Shown: piece after piece, positions 44,604-56,964 of the stretch
How positions within the stretch are numbered: position 1 is the stretch's first letter
How the letters are laid out: the number at the start of each line of letters is the position of its first letter
DNA from: Nemertoderma westbladi
Lineage: Eukaryota > Xenacoelomorpha > Nemertodermatida > Nemertodermatidae
NCBI GenBank assembly: GCA_032718475.1
Contig: JAUCBJ010004420.1
Location: 97,258 to 161,257, forward strand
Length of the DNA: 64,000 bases
Reading direction: 5' to 3'
Position numbers and translations under genes: made by a program
Notes under the pieces: generated by a model
What the model saw: only the letters and a program-made list of their open reading frames with translations
Database searches by the model: none
Told to the model about the DNA's origin: nothing

Positions 44604-45692
44604 TGTTAAACAACCGCGACACCTATACTAACAGCAGAACTGTTGAACAGACCAATACCCGTTAATATCCTTCTGCCAACCTAATGAGCTCTCGCCTAAC
44701 CAATAAGACACAAAGACTGCTCTACTGTTAAGTAAAGGGGATCAGGAGCGTGATATTACTAAATTGTAAAGGTTGCTAAATACAAAACCGCTACTTACCG
44801 TTAGATGGCGCTAATCTGCCGTCCGCTAATATATTTTACTAATTTTACACAGCTCCTGCAAAATCGCTTGTTCCTTTCTCTACCGATTGCTCGACAGAGA
44901 GCTAACTGTTCGAATCTATGAGCCACGCGGGAATAACCAAAACAATAAACCCGAGTCGGCTCCCTAAGCTTACTTAAGACGAGTGCGAGGGGCTTTGCTC
45001 TCAAAGTATTCTTACGCCTAATTTTACTACTGAAATACGCTAATGCTTACGTGCTTTCTAATCGCGAATACTGGGGGTTCCCTAACGGAACGTGCGAATG
45101 CGAGAATATTTAAAATATCGAAATTGGTACAGTACAATGTCTTTCGTAGGTGATACCGCTCTGGGTCTAAACTTGCCTGCAGCTGGCTTTAGGCCAGCAA
45201 CTTACTAGTGTCTTGCGTACTGACTATTGCGATCTAGTTTATTGCCCGCTAATGCAAATAACCGCCTAGCGTGAATAGTTTACGGTACTCTAATTTATTA
45301 CCTAGCTACTCTCCGCTATGCTGCGTACTAATTCTTAATTTTACTAATCAATTACAGTCACAAATATGTAACAGCGTACTAATTACTAAGAGTTCCAGAA
45401 TGCGTAATTCTAATTTATTACACAACAGGTTTCGCTAGTAATAGCCTAAATTGCCGTATTACTTTGACCTAATCAGTAATTATTTGTTGTAACTAAGAAA
45501 TAGAAATCAATCAAAGAGAAAAGGGGCGCCTACCTAAACATTCGTAATCATAGGCACACTTCAGTAACACACCAATCAGCGTCAGCAATCACAGATCACA
45601 AATAGCACGATTTGCAATTATACAATCTGCAATTATATAATTCGCAACATAATAATTCGCAATTGACTAATTCGCAATCTACTTACTTCGCA

Positions 45693-45791
<99 letters not shown>

Positions 45792-46842
45792 GTAAGGTAT
45801 GCAGGCCCCTCCCGGGTACATCTAGGCTTCCTAACTAACCCAATTCCTGCCCCCCTAATACTAAATAGAGACAAAACCTTGGATCATCAGCCCCCTAATT
45901 ACTGTACCGGCGAGCGGTCTCCAACCTACAGTCCAAATTGTTGGACCACAACGTTGACCCCCGCCAGCGTTGCCCGCCTTTGAATCCTCCGCTCTCCCTT
46001 AGTCGCTCAACCCCCCGATGTGCCCACCGCCTACTGGCACCTTAGCCCTCCATTATGCTAATAGCTACCGTAGCGGCGCATGCAAAATCACAAAGTCTGA
46101 CAGTCTCAGAAATCCCTTAGGATTATTGCGTAGAAAGGAATCACATAGAACCAGGTGTAATTAGCAGTAATCGATGGAATTAATTGAGAAACACAATCAA
46201 GAATAATCGCACTAGCAAATCATTTTGAGAAATTAATCGAAAATAGCAAATTACAGAAATACGCTAAAATATCTATTGGGACAGCTCAGCAAGTACAAGG
46301 GTGTGGATTGTGAGGTATAGAAAGAGACTAAAGATGATACAGCTCTACCGGCAAACCGCCAATTTATAGGTGATCCGGATGGGGTGATGCAATAGGGTGA
46401 CTCAATCGCTCTCCTATTGGCTCTCCAGTCCGCGCTAGCATTAGGCCAAGCTGGAAGCAGTTAGTCCAATAAGGAGGCCGGATTGTAGCCCTATGCCCTC
46501 AAGTTATTACCATATATGGTAATAGATCATGTCCCTGGCTGCTGAATGGCCAGGACAGCGTCCCTATGCTAGCCCTATTGAAACTAATATCAGCAAGCAC
46601 AAAATCCAGGGTCCGACTGAACTTGCTACCCTGGAACTATCTACATATATCCTAATACAAAATTACGTAGGTAGGGCTACATACTATACAAAATGGATGA
46701 ATTCAAAATATATGGGCGTTTTAACTTCCTTACCTAAATGTCACCGCACTGTGCCTTATCTAAATAATTATACTGCACAATAACAAACATATTATACTGT
46801 ATGATGGCTAATAATGTGGATACAGCGCCATATACCGTAACA
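44604..46842 (-). repeat. 5' LTR of Pao2 (2239 bp)
   Basis: Same termini as 28848-31058 but with a longer (TACT)n run at about 45690-45791. TATA box complement near 46363. Confidence 0.92.
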
Positions 46843-46950
46843 CAGGTAGCTTGTCAGCTCATTGCTCAAGGTCTCTCCGCTATTCTTGGCGATGTGGCAA
46901 GCGGTTTTTGGTGCGATTTGGTTTTCCCTAACTGATCATTTATTTAACTT

Positions 46951-47459
46951 TGTGGGGCGAGCCACGAAGTTGGCGGAGCCTTAGCGAATTGACACTGTTA
47001 GGGGGTGGGTCAATTTATGCAAATAGTTGTCGTCGTCGTCGTTGTCGTCGTCGTCGTCGTCGTCGTTGTCGTCGTCGTTACGATTTTGACATGCTAATAA
47101 CTTTGTCGGATTTAAAGCTGCCAAGTTGAAAATTTGTAGGTATCAATATGAGCAAAAGTTGAGATTTTTGAGAGACTTTCAGACACCATCAGTGCAATGG
47201 TCTCCCGCTAGAGGGCCACATGTCTAAACATTAAATGCCCTCCCATTTCTTTGCTTTTAATCCGTTTAAGCTGAAACTTGGCAGATATGTATTAGACCAT
47301 TAGCTGTGACTTTCAAAGGAGGCGAATCCATCTGCAGTTCTCCAGTCTGCCGCTAGAGGGCCAACGTGACAACGAAAACTATTTGCATAAATTGACCCAC
47401 CCCCTAACAGTGTCAATTCGCTAAGGCTTCGCCAACTACGTGCTGCGCGAAGTCCCCAC
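46951..47459. repeat. Palindromic MITE-like repeat, copy A
   Basis: The arms are GTTGGCGGAGCCTTAGCGAA near 46970 and TTCGCTAAGGCTTCGCCAAC near 47416. They extend through TTAGGGGGTGGGTCAATTTA on one side and its complement on the other. A (GTC)n run sits beside the left arm at 47029-47080. No gene. A clear target duplication was not found. Confidence 0.7.
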
Positions 47460-47592
47460 TTCGTGTACAATGTAGAATAGATGTGGGTGCGGTGGTGGTT
47501 GTACAGTATTTAATCAAGTCATGTCCAATATACAGTTCTGATGATCATTGTTTAATCGTCCAATTAATTAATTAATTAATTAATTAATTAAT

Positions 47593-47625
47593 GACCTACT
47601 TAACACCTAAGGTGCGAAGTAGGTC
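47593..47625. repeat. 33-bp hairpin
   Basis: GACCTACTT ... AAGTAGGTC encloses CACCT-A-AGGTG. It follows a TTAA microsatellite. The same hairpin lies at about 54886-54918. Confidence 0.6.
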
Positions 47626-48068
47626 CAACTGTCGCAGAAAAGGGGTTCATCTTACTACTATTATATGCAAAATTTTCAAGCATATTCAAACAATCAAAAG
47701 CGTGAAACCGGTAGTCATACAGCAATTGGATGTCTTTAGTGGGATCGGAAACACTTGAGAGAGAACATTTTAAAATTTAAAATAAACTTAATCATTCCAA
47801 AGTGAATACTTATTAATTCAATTATTAATTAACCTAAATAGCCTCTTCTCTGAAAATGCCAACATCGTACAGTTTATTCCCAAATCCGATACTGTCTCAG
47901 CACAAAAGTTATTTTATCATCTGTTAGACTGTGCATTCTTACTTGGGGTTGAATTGTATTGCCAGTGCAGTGTCGGTGATGTATGGGGTTTGTAAATATG
48001 CGGACTGAGTGCTCTGGATCTATAGACATTGTATCATTGTTATTGTAGTAGTTTTATTGCAAATTGAT
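47626..48068. other. Unassigned flank before the satellite
   Basis: AT-rich unique-looking sequence, shared with 54919-55360. No frame or repeat structure beyond the duplication. Confidence 0.5.
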
Positions 48069-50119
48069 TTATTGGGAATTGTAGCTTTATTTTATACTCA
48101 AATCAATAATAAATAACTAGCACAATATTTATTGGGAATTGTAGCTTTATTTTATACTCAAATCAATAATAAATAACTAGCACAATATTTATTGGGAATT
48201 GTAGCTTTATATTATACTCACATCAATAATAAATAACTAGCACAATATTTATTGGGAATTGTAGCTTTATTTTATACTCATATCAATAATAAATAACTAG
48301 CACAATATTTATTGGGAATTGTAGCTTTATTTTATACTCAAATCAATAATAAATAACTAGCACAATATTTATTGGGAATTGTAGCTTTATTTTATACTCA
48401 AATCAATAATAAATAACTAGCACAATATTTATTGGGAATTGTAGCTTTATTTTATACTCACATCAATAATAAATAACTAGCACAATATTTATTTTGAATT
48501 GTAGCTTTATTTTATACTCACCTCAATAATAAATAACTAGCACAATATTTATTTGGAATTGTAGCTTTATTTTATACACACATCAATAATAAATAACTAA
48601 CTAGCACAATATTTATTGGGAATTGTAGCTTTATTTTATACTCACATCAATAATAAATAACTCGCACAATATTTATTGGGAATTGTAGCTTTATTTTATA
48701 CTCACATCAATAATAAATAACTAGCACAATATTTATTTTGAATTGTAGCTTTATTTTATACTCACCTCAATAATAAATAACTAGCACAATATTTATTTGG
48801 AATTGTAGCTTTATTTTATACACACATCAATAATAAATAACTAACTAGCACAATATTTATTGGGAATTGTAGCTTTATTTTATACTCATATCAATAATAA
48901 ATAACTAGCACAATATTTATTGGGAATTGTAGCTTTATTTTATACTCAAATCAATAATAAATAACTAGCACAATATTTATTGGGAATTGTAGCTTTATTT
49001 TATACTCAAATCAATAATAAATAACTAGCACAATATTTATTGGGAATTGTAGCTTTATTTTATACTCACATCAATAATAAATAACTAGCACAATATTTAT
49101 TTTGAATTGTAGCTTTATTTTATACTCACCTCAATAATAAATAACTAGCACAATATTTATTTGGAATTGTAGCTTTATTTTATACACACATCAATAATAA
49201 ATAACTAACTAGCACAATATTTATTGGGAATTGTAGCTTTATTTTATACTCACATCAATAATAAATAACTCGCACAATATTTATTGGGAATTGTAGCTTT
49301 ATTTTATACTCACATCAATAATAAATAACTAGCACAATATTTATTGGGAATTGTAGCTTTATTATATACTCAAATCAATAATAAATAACTAGCACAATAT
49401 TTATTGGGAATTGTAGCTTTATTTTATACTCACATCAATAATAAATAACTAGCACAATATTTATTGGGAATTGTAGCTTTATTATTTACTCACCTCAATA
49501 ATAAATAACTAGCACAATATTTATTGGGAATTGTAGCTTTATTATATACTCACCTCAATAATAAATAACTAGCACAATATTTATTGGGAATTGTAGCTTT
49601 ATTTTATTCTCACATCAATAATAAATAACTCGCACAATATTTATTGGGAATTGTAGCTTTATTTTATACTCACCTCAATATTAAATAACTAGCACAATAT
49701 TTATTGGGAATTGTAGCTTTATTTTATACTCGCATCAATAATAAATAACTAGCACAATATTTATTGGGAATTGTAGCTTTATTTTATACTCACATCAATA
49801 ATAAATAACTCGCACAATATTTATTGGGAATTGTAGCTTTATTTTATACTCACATCAATAATAAATAACTAGCACAATATTTATTGGGAATTGTAGCTTT
49901 ATTTTATACTCACCTCAATATTAAATAACTAGCACAATATTTATTGGGAATTGTAGCTTTATTTTATACTCACATCAATAATAAATAACTAGCACAATAT
50001 TTATTGGGAATTGTAGCTTTATTTTATACTCACCTCAATAATAAATAACTCGCACAATATTTATTGGGAATTGTAGATTTATTTTATACTCACATCAATA
50101 ATAAATATCAGCACAATAT
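48069..50119. repeat. 60-bp satellite, about 34 units (copy A)
   Basis: Unit words: ATTGGGAATTGTAGCTTTAT, TACTCA[A/C]ATCAATAATA, AATAACTAGCACAATATTT. Variant units (ATTTTGAATTG followed by ATTTGGAATTG with AACTAACTAGC) recur at 48492, 48736 and 49100, showing higher-order copying. The last unit ends with the variant AAATATCAGCACAATAT at 50101-50119. Confidence 0.95.
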
Positions 50120-51190
50120 ATAACTAACCAGTAACTCTTCTCTTCACTTCTAGATCTTCTGATATTTCCTGGTTAGCAACACTTGCAGCTGCAAATCTAT
50201 TGACTTGTAGTGTCAAAAGTAATAGGCATAATAATGCCTTCACCATTTCAGGGACTGCCATAAGGCTAAGTACCCTGAATGGGATATAGGCCTACCGGGT
50301 ACAATAACCCAGAAGTTGGCACCACCAAGTCGAATAATTAAATTAAATATAACAGCTACCTTACGATTTGTATAATATTGTATCCGTGTTGTACAGCATT
50401 ATATTCCTGTAGTTATGAGAAGCAACAGATCCTGCAATAATAAGCTTATGGATTTTTTCTCATGTAGAACGATGATGAACATGTAGAGAATAATATAACT
50501 TAATCCTCTCTCCACAAGCGGTCCATATCCATCTGTAATACCCATTCCTTGTATACAAGAGTAATACCCCCTTAGTACAATGTATTTAGCTACACTAACA
50601 TATAACTCAGGAATAAGGGGATTATAATATTCACTGACCTCTGTTGCATTACATTCGATTTTTAAGCATCTCATAACTCACATTGTTAGTAACAATGTAG
50701 TTTATGAGATAGTCGACATAAGATAATAACTAAATTATAGTCAGAAAGTTGCAATTAATAGTGGAAACATGCAACTTCGACACAGTAGGTACATTTACTG
50801 GCATATCTGATTTGGCTCAAATTTCAATATTTCACTCTTCAATATCAGTATAGTATTCTTCAACAGTAAAAAATCACCCAGAGTAGTTGCACCCCCAGTT
50901 AAAATAAATAAAAATTAAAATTAAAAAAAAAGAAAATTCTAACAACCGGGGGGTGAAAATTTACTGGGGATTTTAACCGGGGGGTGAAAATTCACTAGGG
51001 ATTTTAACCAGGGGGGGAATTTTTAAGGGTGTAGAAATTTTCTGCTAAACTGGTTGATAGTGTTGGACAGTTTGATTTATTATATTGAAATCCTTCCACA
51101 TAATCCTCCCACCACCAACCACTAACTGCGCCTGTATATAGTTGTCAGCAGCCATTCTACAGTATCCCAAACTCAAGGAACACCTGTGAT
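50120..51190. other. Sparse region without a gene
   Basis: No supported frame. Three short units of GGGGGTGAAAATTTACTGGG-like sequence lie at about 50946-51030. The rest is AT-rich. Confidence 0.5.
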
Positions 51191-51194
51191 TCCT

Positions 51195-51890
51195 ACTACT
51201 ACTAGGTCGAGCGAACTCGGACAGTGGAAATGAGAACCTTCCAGGCTTCCCGATTCTCCATAGTTGTCGCAATTTCGTTTCTCCTAAGTTCAGTATCCCT
51301 TTCAAGTTGATCTATATATGTTATGGCCGGTCGTCCACGACTACGCTTTCCATGAGTTGGCTGCCAGAAAAGTAGATCTGGTATGACCTCGTCTTTACTT
51401 CGCCAGCAGTGCCCACTGAATCTTAATCTGCGTTCACGGAGGGTGGTTGATACAGGTGGTATTGTACCATAAAGCTCGGCGTTTGTCATGTATTGTCTCC
51501 AGCTGATGTTTAGGGCTGCCCTTAGTAGTCTTGTGTAGCAACCAACCATCAATTCGTTGTTCAAGTGATTTAGTCAGTGTCCAGGTCTCACCCCCATATA
51601 AAAATACACTTTCCACTGTGGCTCGAAAGAACTTAGTCTTCAGGTGCCTGGAGAGACATGATTTCCAGATGGTATCCATTTTTGATAGAGCTACCCAAGC
51701 CTTTGCTTTCCTAACTTCTATGTCCTTTTTGCTACTCTCTATCCATGATCCAAGGTACTGGAAGTCATCGACCTTCCTTAGTTGATTATTATCAATGGTT
51801 GTCAAGTTTCCATCAACATTAACCCTATTAAACCCGGGGGGGGGGTCAATATGACCCCCCCCCGTGGTTTTTTTATTATAATTCTGAAAC
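51195..51890 (-). pseudogene. LINE relic, RT thumb and C-terminal domain
   Basis: The minus strand reads DDFQYLGSWIESSKKDIEVRKAKAWVAL and SVFLYGGETWTLTKSLEQRIDGWL. After a frameshift it continues as AALNISWRQYMTNAELYG, LRFSGHCWRSKDE and GRPAITYIDQLERDTEL. This is the region after the catalytic box in the same broad LINE group as 20892-22304. The 3' end carries GACCTAGTAGTAGTAGG. A poly-G/poly-C hairpin at about 51830-51862 interrupts its 5' side. Confidence 0.8.
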
Positions 51891-51993
51891 AAACGCAGTT
51901 GGGAATCTGAAATTTTATGACTTTTCCTAAAAATCTATTGTCTTCCTAGTAGTGAAAACCGTTTTCAAAAAGATTGGGTACTTTTCGAGTTAT

Positions 51994-52406
51994 AGGAAGA
52001 AGAAAATGAGAGTGGTGATGAAGAAAATGAGAGCGAGAAAGAAGTCGAGTAACATGAAAGTGAGGAGGAGAATGACTCAGATAATGAGGAGATATTAAGA
52101 CATGTATTAGGAAATAAAAATAAATTGCAGAAAATAATTAGACAATTGAATGAAATGCAGAAACATTCGCATAAGGAGAGTGATAATGATGGAAATGAGA
52201 GTGATGAGGATGAATCGGATGAGAGTAATGATGGTAGTGTAAAAGAAGCAGAGGAGAGTAGCGATGGCAGTGAGGAAGAATCAGAGGAGAATGACAATGA
52301 AAATTAACAGAAAATCAGAGTAGGGAATGGAAAAGTTATATCTCCAGCAACTGTTGTATATCGACCTAGGCGAATGAACAGTCGTACAGTTAATGTGAGT
52401 CATTAA
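51994..52406 (+). pseudogene. Acidic-protein gene, copy B, 5'-truncated
   Basis: Same frame as copy A from EEEENESGDE to RTVNVSH. Stops at 52050-52052 (TAA) and 52305-52307 (TAA, where copy A has TGA and the inverted copy has GGA). The 5' part is missing at the duplication edge. Function unknown. Confidence 0.45.
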
Positions 52407-52624
52407 TTATAACTGATTGTTTGAAATATTTATTATATTTAGTCGTATTAATTATGTAATTTCATAATAATATGTTTAATTAGACAAATAAAGTCAACTT
52501 GATCCTATTTTAAATGCATAATGAATGGGTAACCAAAACATCAAATTAGTTAAACATTTTGACAACAGATAAACAAATAATCTCCTGTGGGGAGAAATGG
52601 TGTGCTGGAGAAGTGGCTGAGGGT

Positions 52625-53463
52625 GAGGTTGTGGCTGTGGCTGTGGCTGTGGCTGAGGCTGTGGCTATGGCTGTGGCTGAGGCTGTGGCTGTGGCTGTGG
52701 CTGTGGCTGTGGCTGTGGCTGTGGCTGTGGCTGTGGCTGTGGCTGTGGCTGTGGCTGTGGCTGTGGCTGTGGCTGTGGCTGTGGCTGTGGCTGTGGCTGT
52801 GGCTGTGGCTGTGGCTGTGGCTGTGGCTGTGGCTGTGGCTGTGGCTGTGGCTGTGGCTGTGGCTGTGGCTGTGGCTGTGGCTGTGGCTGTGGCTGTGGCT
52901 GTGGCTGTGGCTGTGGCTGTGGCTGTGGCTGTGGCTGTGGCTGTGGCTGTGGCTGTGGCTGTGGATGTGGCTGTGGCTGTGGCTGTGGTTGTGGCTGTGG
53001 CTGTGGTTGTGGCTGCGGCAGTGGCTGTGGCTGTGGCTGTGGCTGTGGCTGTGGCTGTGGCTGTGGCTGTGGCTGTGGCTGTGGCTGTGGCTGTGGCTGT
53101 GGCTGTGGCTGTGGTTGTGGCTGTGGCTGTGGCTGTGGCTGTGGCTGTGGCTGTGGCTGTGGCTGTGGCTGTGGCTGTGGCTGTGGCTGTGGCTGTGGCT
53201 GTGGCTGAGGCTGTGGCTGTGGCTGTGGCTGTTGCTGTGGCTGTGGCTGTGGCTGTGGCTGCGTCTGTGGCTGTGGCTGTGGCTGTGGCTGAGGCTGAGG
53301 CTGTGGCTGTGGCTGTGGCTGTGGCTGTGGCTGTGGCTGTGGCTGTGGCTGTGGCTGTGGTTGTGGCTGTGGTTGTGGTTGTGGCTGTGGCTGTGGCTGA
53401 GGCTGTGGCTGTGGCTGTGGCTGTGGCTGAGGCTGTGGCTGAGGCTGTGGCTGTGGCTGTGGG
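52625..53463. repeat. (GGCTGT)n microsatellite, copy B
   Basis: About 840 bp, shorter and more homogeneous than copy A. Frames through it are by-products. Confidence 0.95.
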
Positions 53464-53650
53464 GAGTGCCTCAGGTCTTAAATCAGAGTCTTATAAATTT
53501 GAACGTTAACGAACAAATTCGAACGTTACTGTTCCACCTTGGTGTAGTGGTTGCTTTGAATTCACATCTCCAGTAGGTCGTGGGTTCGATCCTCGGATGG
53601 AGAAGGGCAGTTTTCGTTCGGTCAGCAATAGGTCTAACTATACAAAATGT
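53464..53650 (+). repeat. tRNA-derived SINE, copy B
   Basis: tRNA-like head 53533-53601 with A box TGGTGTAGTGG and B box GGTTCGATCC. It is the best-preserved of the three copies. Acceptor-like ends TCCACCT / GGATGGA pair with one mismatch. Confidence 0.68.
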
Positions 53651-53880
53651 AGTATTATTGCCTAGTAACCAATTCATAGCTACTGTATCGTCTGTACTGT
53701 AAGGACTGTATGTTCGTACATGTTCGACTGTACATTTCGCCCTTTAGCGGCAGACTAGGGAACTTCAGACTACTATGTGACTCCACAAAAAGATATAGCC
53801 TATATTGTAATAGATACCGACTGGGGGGTTAAAATTAAGTAATAATATATCTAAAAAAAAGTCTCAAACATTAATTAATT

Positions 53881-53916
53881 AAACCATTAAACAATTAATT
53901 AATTGTTTAATGGTTT
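53881..53916. repeat. Perfect 36-bp palindrome, copy B
   Basis: Identical to 28581-28616. An AT-rich cruciform-capable site. Confidence 0.85.
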
Positions 53917-54142
53917 GTGCCTTAGAGGTGGGCGACGTTCGTGGTGGCTACTGGGGCTGGATGACGGCGCAGGTGCTTGGGTAGCAGACTGAAGAGTTTG
54001 GTTGGTGAAGAGTAAGTCTATCGTGTTACCGGATTATAGACTGGACTAGGATGCGCGACTGAGTAACTCAGGTGACCATGATGCGTGTGGTTCATTCGAC
54101 GCTATGATGTGATTATGTGGCCTGATACCCGAACAGGTGATC

Positions 54143-54147
54143 CAGGT
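54143..54147. other. Empty target site of Pao2
   Basis: CAGGT occurs once here, in GATCCAGGTAGCTTGTCAG. At the filled site the same word flanks Pao2 on both sides (28843-28847, 46843-46847). Confidence 0.93.
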
Positions 54148-54250
54148 AGCTTGTCAGATCATTGCTCAAGGTCTCTCCGCAATTCTTGGCGATGTGGCAA
54201 GCGGTTTTTGGTGCGATTTGGTTTTCCCTAACTGATCATTTATTTAACTT

Positions 54251-54753
54251 TGTGGGGCGAGCCACGAAGTTGGCGGAGCCTTAGCGAATTGACACTGTTA
54301 GGGGGTGGGTCAATTTATGCAAATAGTTGTCGTCGTCGTCGTTGTCGTCGTCGTCGTCGTTGTCGTCGTCGTTACGATTTTGACATGCTAATAACTTTGT
54401 CGGATTTAAAGCTGCCAAGTTGAAAATTTGTAGGTATCAATATGAGCAAAAGTTGAGATTTTTGAGAGACTTTCAGACACCATCAGTGCAATGGTCTCCC
54501 GCTAGAGGGCCACATGTCTAAACATTAAATGCCCTCCCATTTCTTTGCTTTTAATCCGTTTAAGCTGAAACTTGGCAGATATGTATTAGACCATTAGCTG
54601 TGACTTTCAAAGGAGGCGAATCCATCTGCAGTTCTCCAGTCTGCCGCTAGAGGGCCAACGTGACAACGACAACTATTTGCATAAATTGACCCACCCCCTA
54701 ACAGTGTCAATTCGCTAAGGCTTCGCCAACTTCGTGCTGCGCGAAGTCCCCAC
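54251..54753. repeat. Palindromic MITE-like repeat, copy B
   Basis: Counterpart of 46951-47459 with a shorter GTC run (54329-54371). Confidence 0.7.
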
Positions 54754-55360
54754 TTCGTGTACAATGTAGAGTAGATGTGGGTGCGGTGGCGGTTGTACAG
54801 TATTTAATCAAGTCATGTCCAATATACAGTTCTGATGATCATTGTTTAATTGTCCAATTAATTAATTAATTAATTAATTAATTAATGACCTACTTACCAC
54901 CTAAGGTGCGAAGTAGGTCCAACTATCGCAGAAAAGGGGTTCATCTTACTACTATTATATGCAAAATTTTCAAGCATATTCAAACAATCAAAAGCGTGAA
55001 ACCGGTAGTCATACAGCAATTGGATGTCTTTAGTGGGATCGGAAACACTTGAGAGAGAACATTTTAAAATTTAAAATAAACTTAATCATTCCAAAGTGAA
55101 TACTTTTTAATTCAATTATTAATTAACCTAAATAGCCTCTTCTCTGAAAATGCCAACATCGTACAGTTTATTCCCAAATCCGATACTGTCTCAGCACAAA
55201 AGTTATTTTATCATTTTAGACTGTGCATTCTTACTTGGGGTTGAATTGTATTGCCAGTGCAGTGTCGGTGATGTATGGGGTTTGTAAATATGCGGACTGA
55301 GTGCTCTGGATCTATAGACATTGTATCATTGTTATTGTAGTAGTTTTATTGCAAATTGAT

Positions 55361-55605
55361 TTATTGGGAATTGTAGCTTTATTTTATACTCAAATCAATA
55401 ATAAATAACTAGCACAATATTTATTGGGAATTGTAGCTTTATTTTATACTCAAATCAATAATAAATAACTAGCACAATATTTATTGGGAATTGTAGCTTT
55501 ATTTTATACTCACATCAATAATAAATATCAGCACAATATTTATGGGGAATTGTAGCTTTATTTTTACTCACCTCAATAATAAATAACTAGCTCAATATTT
55601 ATTGA
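55361..55605. repeat. 60-bp satellite, about 4 units (copy B)
   Basis: Same monomer as 48069-50119. The last units are degenerate (ATGGGGAATTG, TTGAGAATTATAG). Confidence 0.9.
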
Positions 55606-56964
55606 GAATTATAGTGTTCGCGCTTTCAGACCTTTGGCAGTTTAACCCACCAAATTAAGATGTCTTCTAGATATTAAATCTGTTTTTAGTCTATGACAAG
55701 TATTTGATTCACTACACTAGTCGAAACCAATCCGTGCGCGACCATTCACCCGCTGGAGATTCCCGGGAGATTGGGTTCGACGGTTTAATTTTATTGCTAT
55801 GTAAGCCTAATGTATTATTCGACTGACAGTATTATATAATCTCTGACAATATTATTCACCTTCGGGAATATTAACAGTTCCTTTAGGACGTGGCGCTTTA
55901 TCTATATAAACAGAGTTATGACTTAAACTACTCACAACGATATGGCTTAATTATAATTCACATATATGGCGCATTCTTTAGGAATGCTTCTTTAACAGAC
56001 TCACTCATACACAATGCTGCACAATACTGCACACTAATCTGCCAATCTTCACTGATTTTAGTCACATATAAAAGGAACACAGGCTGACTCATGTAGGGTC
56101 TATCAAATAACATTGGATTCACTTCAAACCACTTTAACATAAGTCACAATCGTTTATCTGTAACCCTTCTCTCTTACCTTCGGTATATCAAGAATATTGG
56201 GTTTCGGGGTTATTTATCGTTATTCCAAATATAATTATTCATCAACCATGTTATGAAGAACTGACAGTAAATAGCAGTATAAAACAACAACTGAACACTG
56301 ATTGTTATGAGTTTACAATGTTTCAGCAGTCAGGATGTATGATCCGTCAGCAGTAGTCGTTAGGTTAAAGGATATATGCCCTTTATAATTAAACCTACTA
56401 GTGTAAGACTAAAAAACAGTAAAGCACAAAATACTTCCAAGCCGTTCTTTCTTTGGCTCAGGACTGAATGTAAACACTGCACATAGGCATTGCGTCATTT
56501 CTCGGAAATTTTCTGTACAAGGAGCCACAAAAACGCTCTAATTGGCTGACTGAACTGAGAGACGCCGTAGAACAAAGGAAATCAACACGTATGAATGTCA
56601 GCTGTTAACCGTAGTCATAGTAACTACTGTTCAAGAGTAGCTATCACCCCTTTGCGTCACGAATTGCCATAGAATCATAAAATATGCCTTTCACAGTACA
56701 CATACGGAGGAAATAGGTCTTAGATCCTCTAAAAACACCGATACAGCAATAATACGGTCTCTTACACTTATTAAATCAACTACAGAGTATTTTAATGTAA
56801 AAGATAATAAAAATAACGGGGCAATTCAGCAAAGGCTTTTACACCGCTCCCAGAAAATGGGATTTTCAGTCTATAAAATATAAAAATCACAGTTTCTAAA
56901 ACCTAAAGATACTCTAAACAGTTAGTCTTTCTTACGCAGACGGCGTTTACGCAGTTTTTTGAGG
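55606..56964. other. Region without a supported gene
   Basis: Low-similarity sequence on both strands, with only short chance frames. No repeat partner noticed within the window. Confidence 0.45.

Larger units (their letters stand above)
28848..46842 (-). mobile_element. BEL/Pao LTR retrotransposon, copy 2 (Pao2), 17,995 bp
   Basis: LTRs at 28848-31058 and 44604-46842. The flanks 28843-28847 and 46843-46847 are both CAGGT. The element is a close relative of Pao1 with the same gene order on the minus strand. The LTRs differ by under ten substitutions by eye plus 28 bp (seven TACT units). It is disabled by the palindromic transposon at 34867-36269 and by lesions in the extra gene. The undisrupted target survives at 54143-54147. 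Confidence 0.93.
51994..55539 (+). repeat. Segmental duplication B of 26558-50119 without Pao2
   Basis: Matches begin at 51994 (AGGAAGAAGAAAATGAG, as at 26558) and run in the same order: acidic gene, microsatellite, SINE, palindrome, MITE, hairpin, satellite. They end at 55539 (ATAAATATCAGCACAATAT, as at 50101-50119). Pao2 is absent. Confidence 0.92.

Noticed and set aside
45612-45983. Frame with a TYLL repeat
   Set aside because: Translation of the tetranucleotide run in the Pao2 LTR.
53533-53601. Functional tRNA gene
   Set aside because: A and B boxes are present but the anticodon stem does not form and the acceptor has a mismatch. Three copies share a SINE tail.
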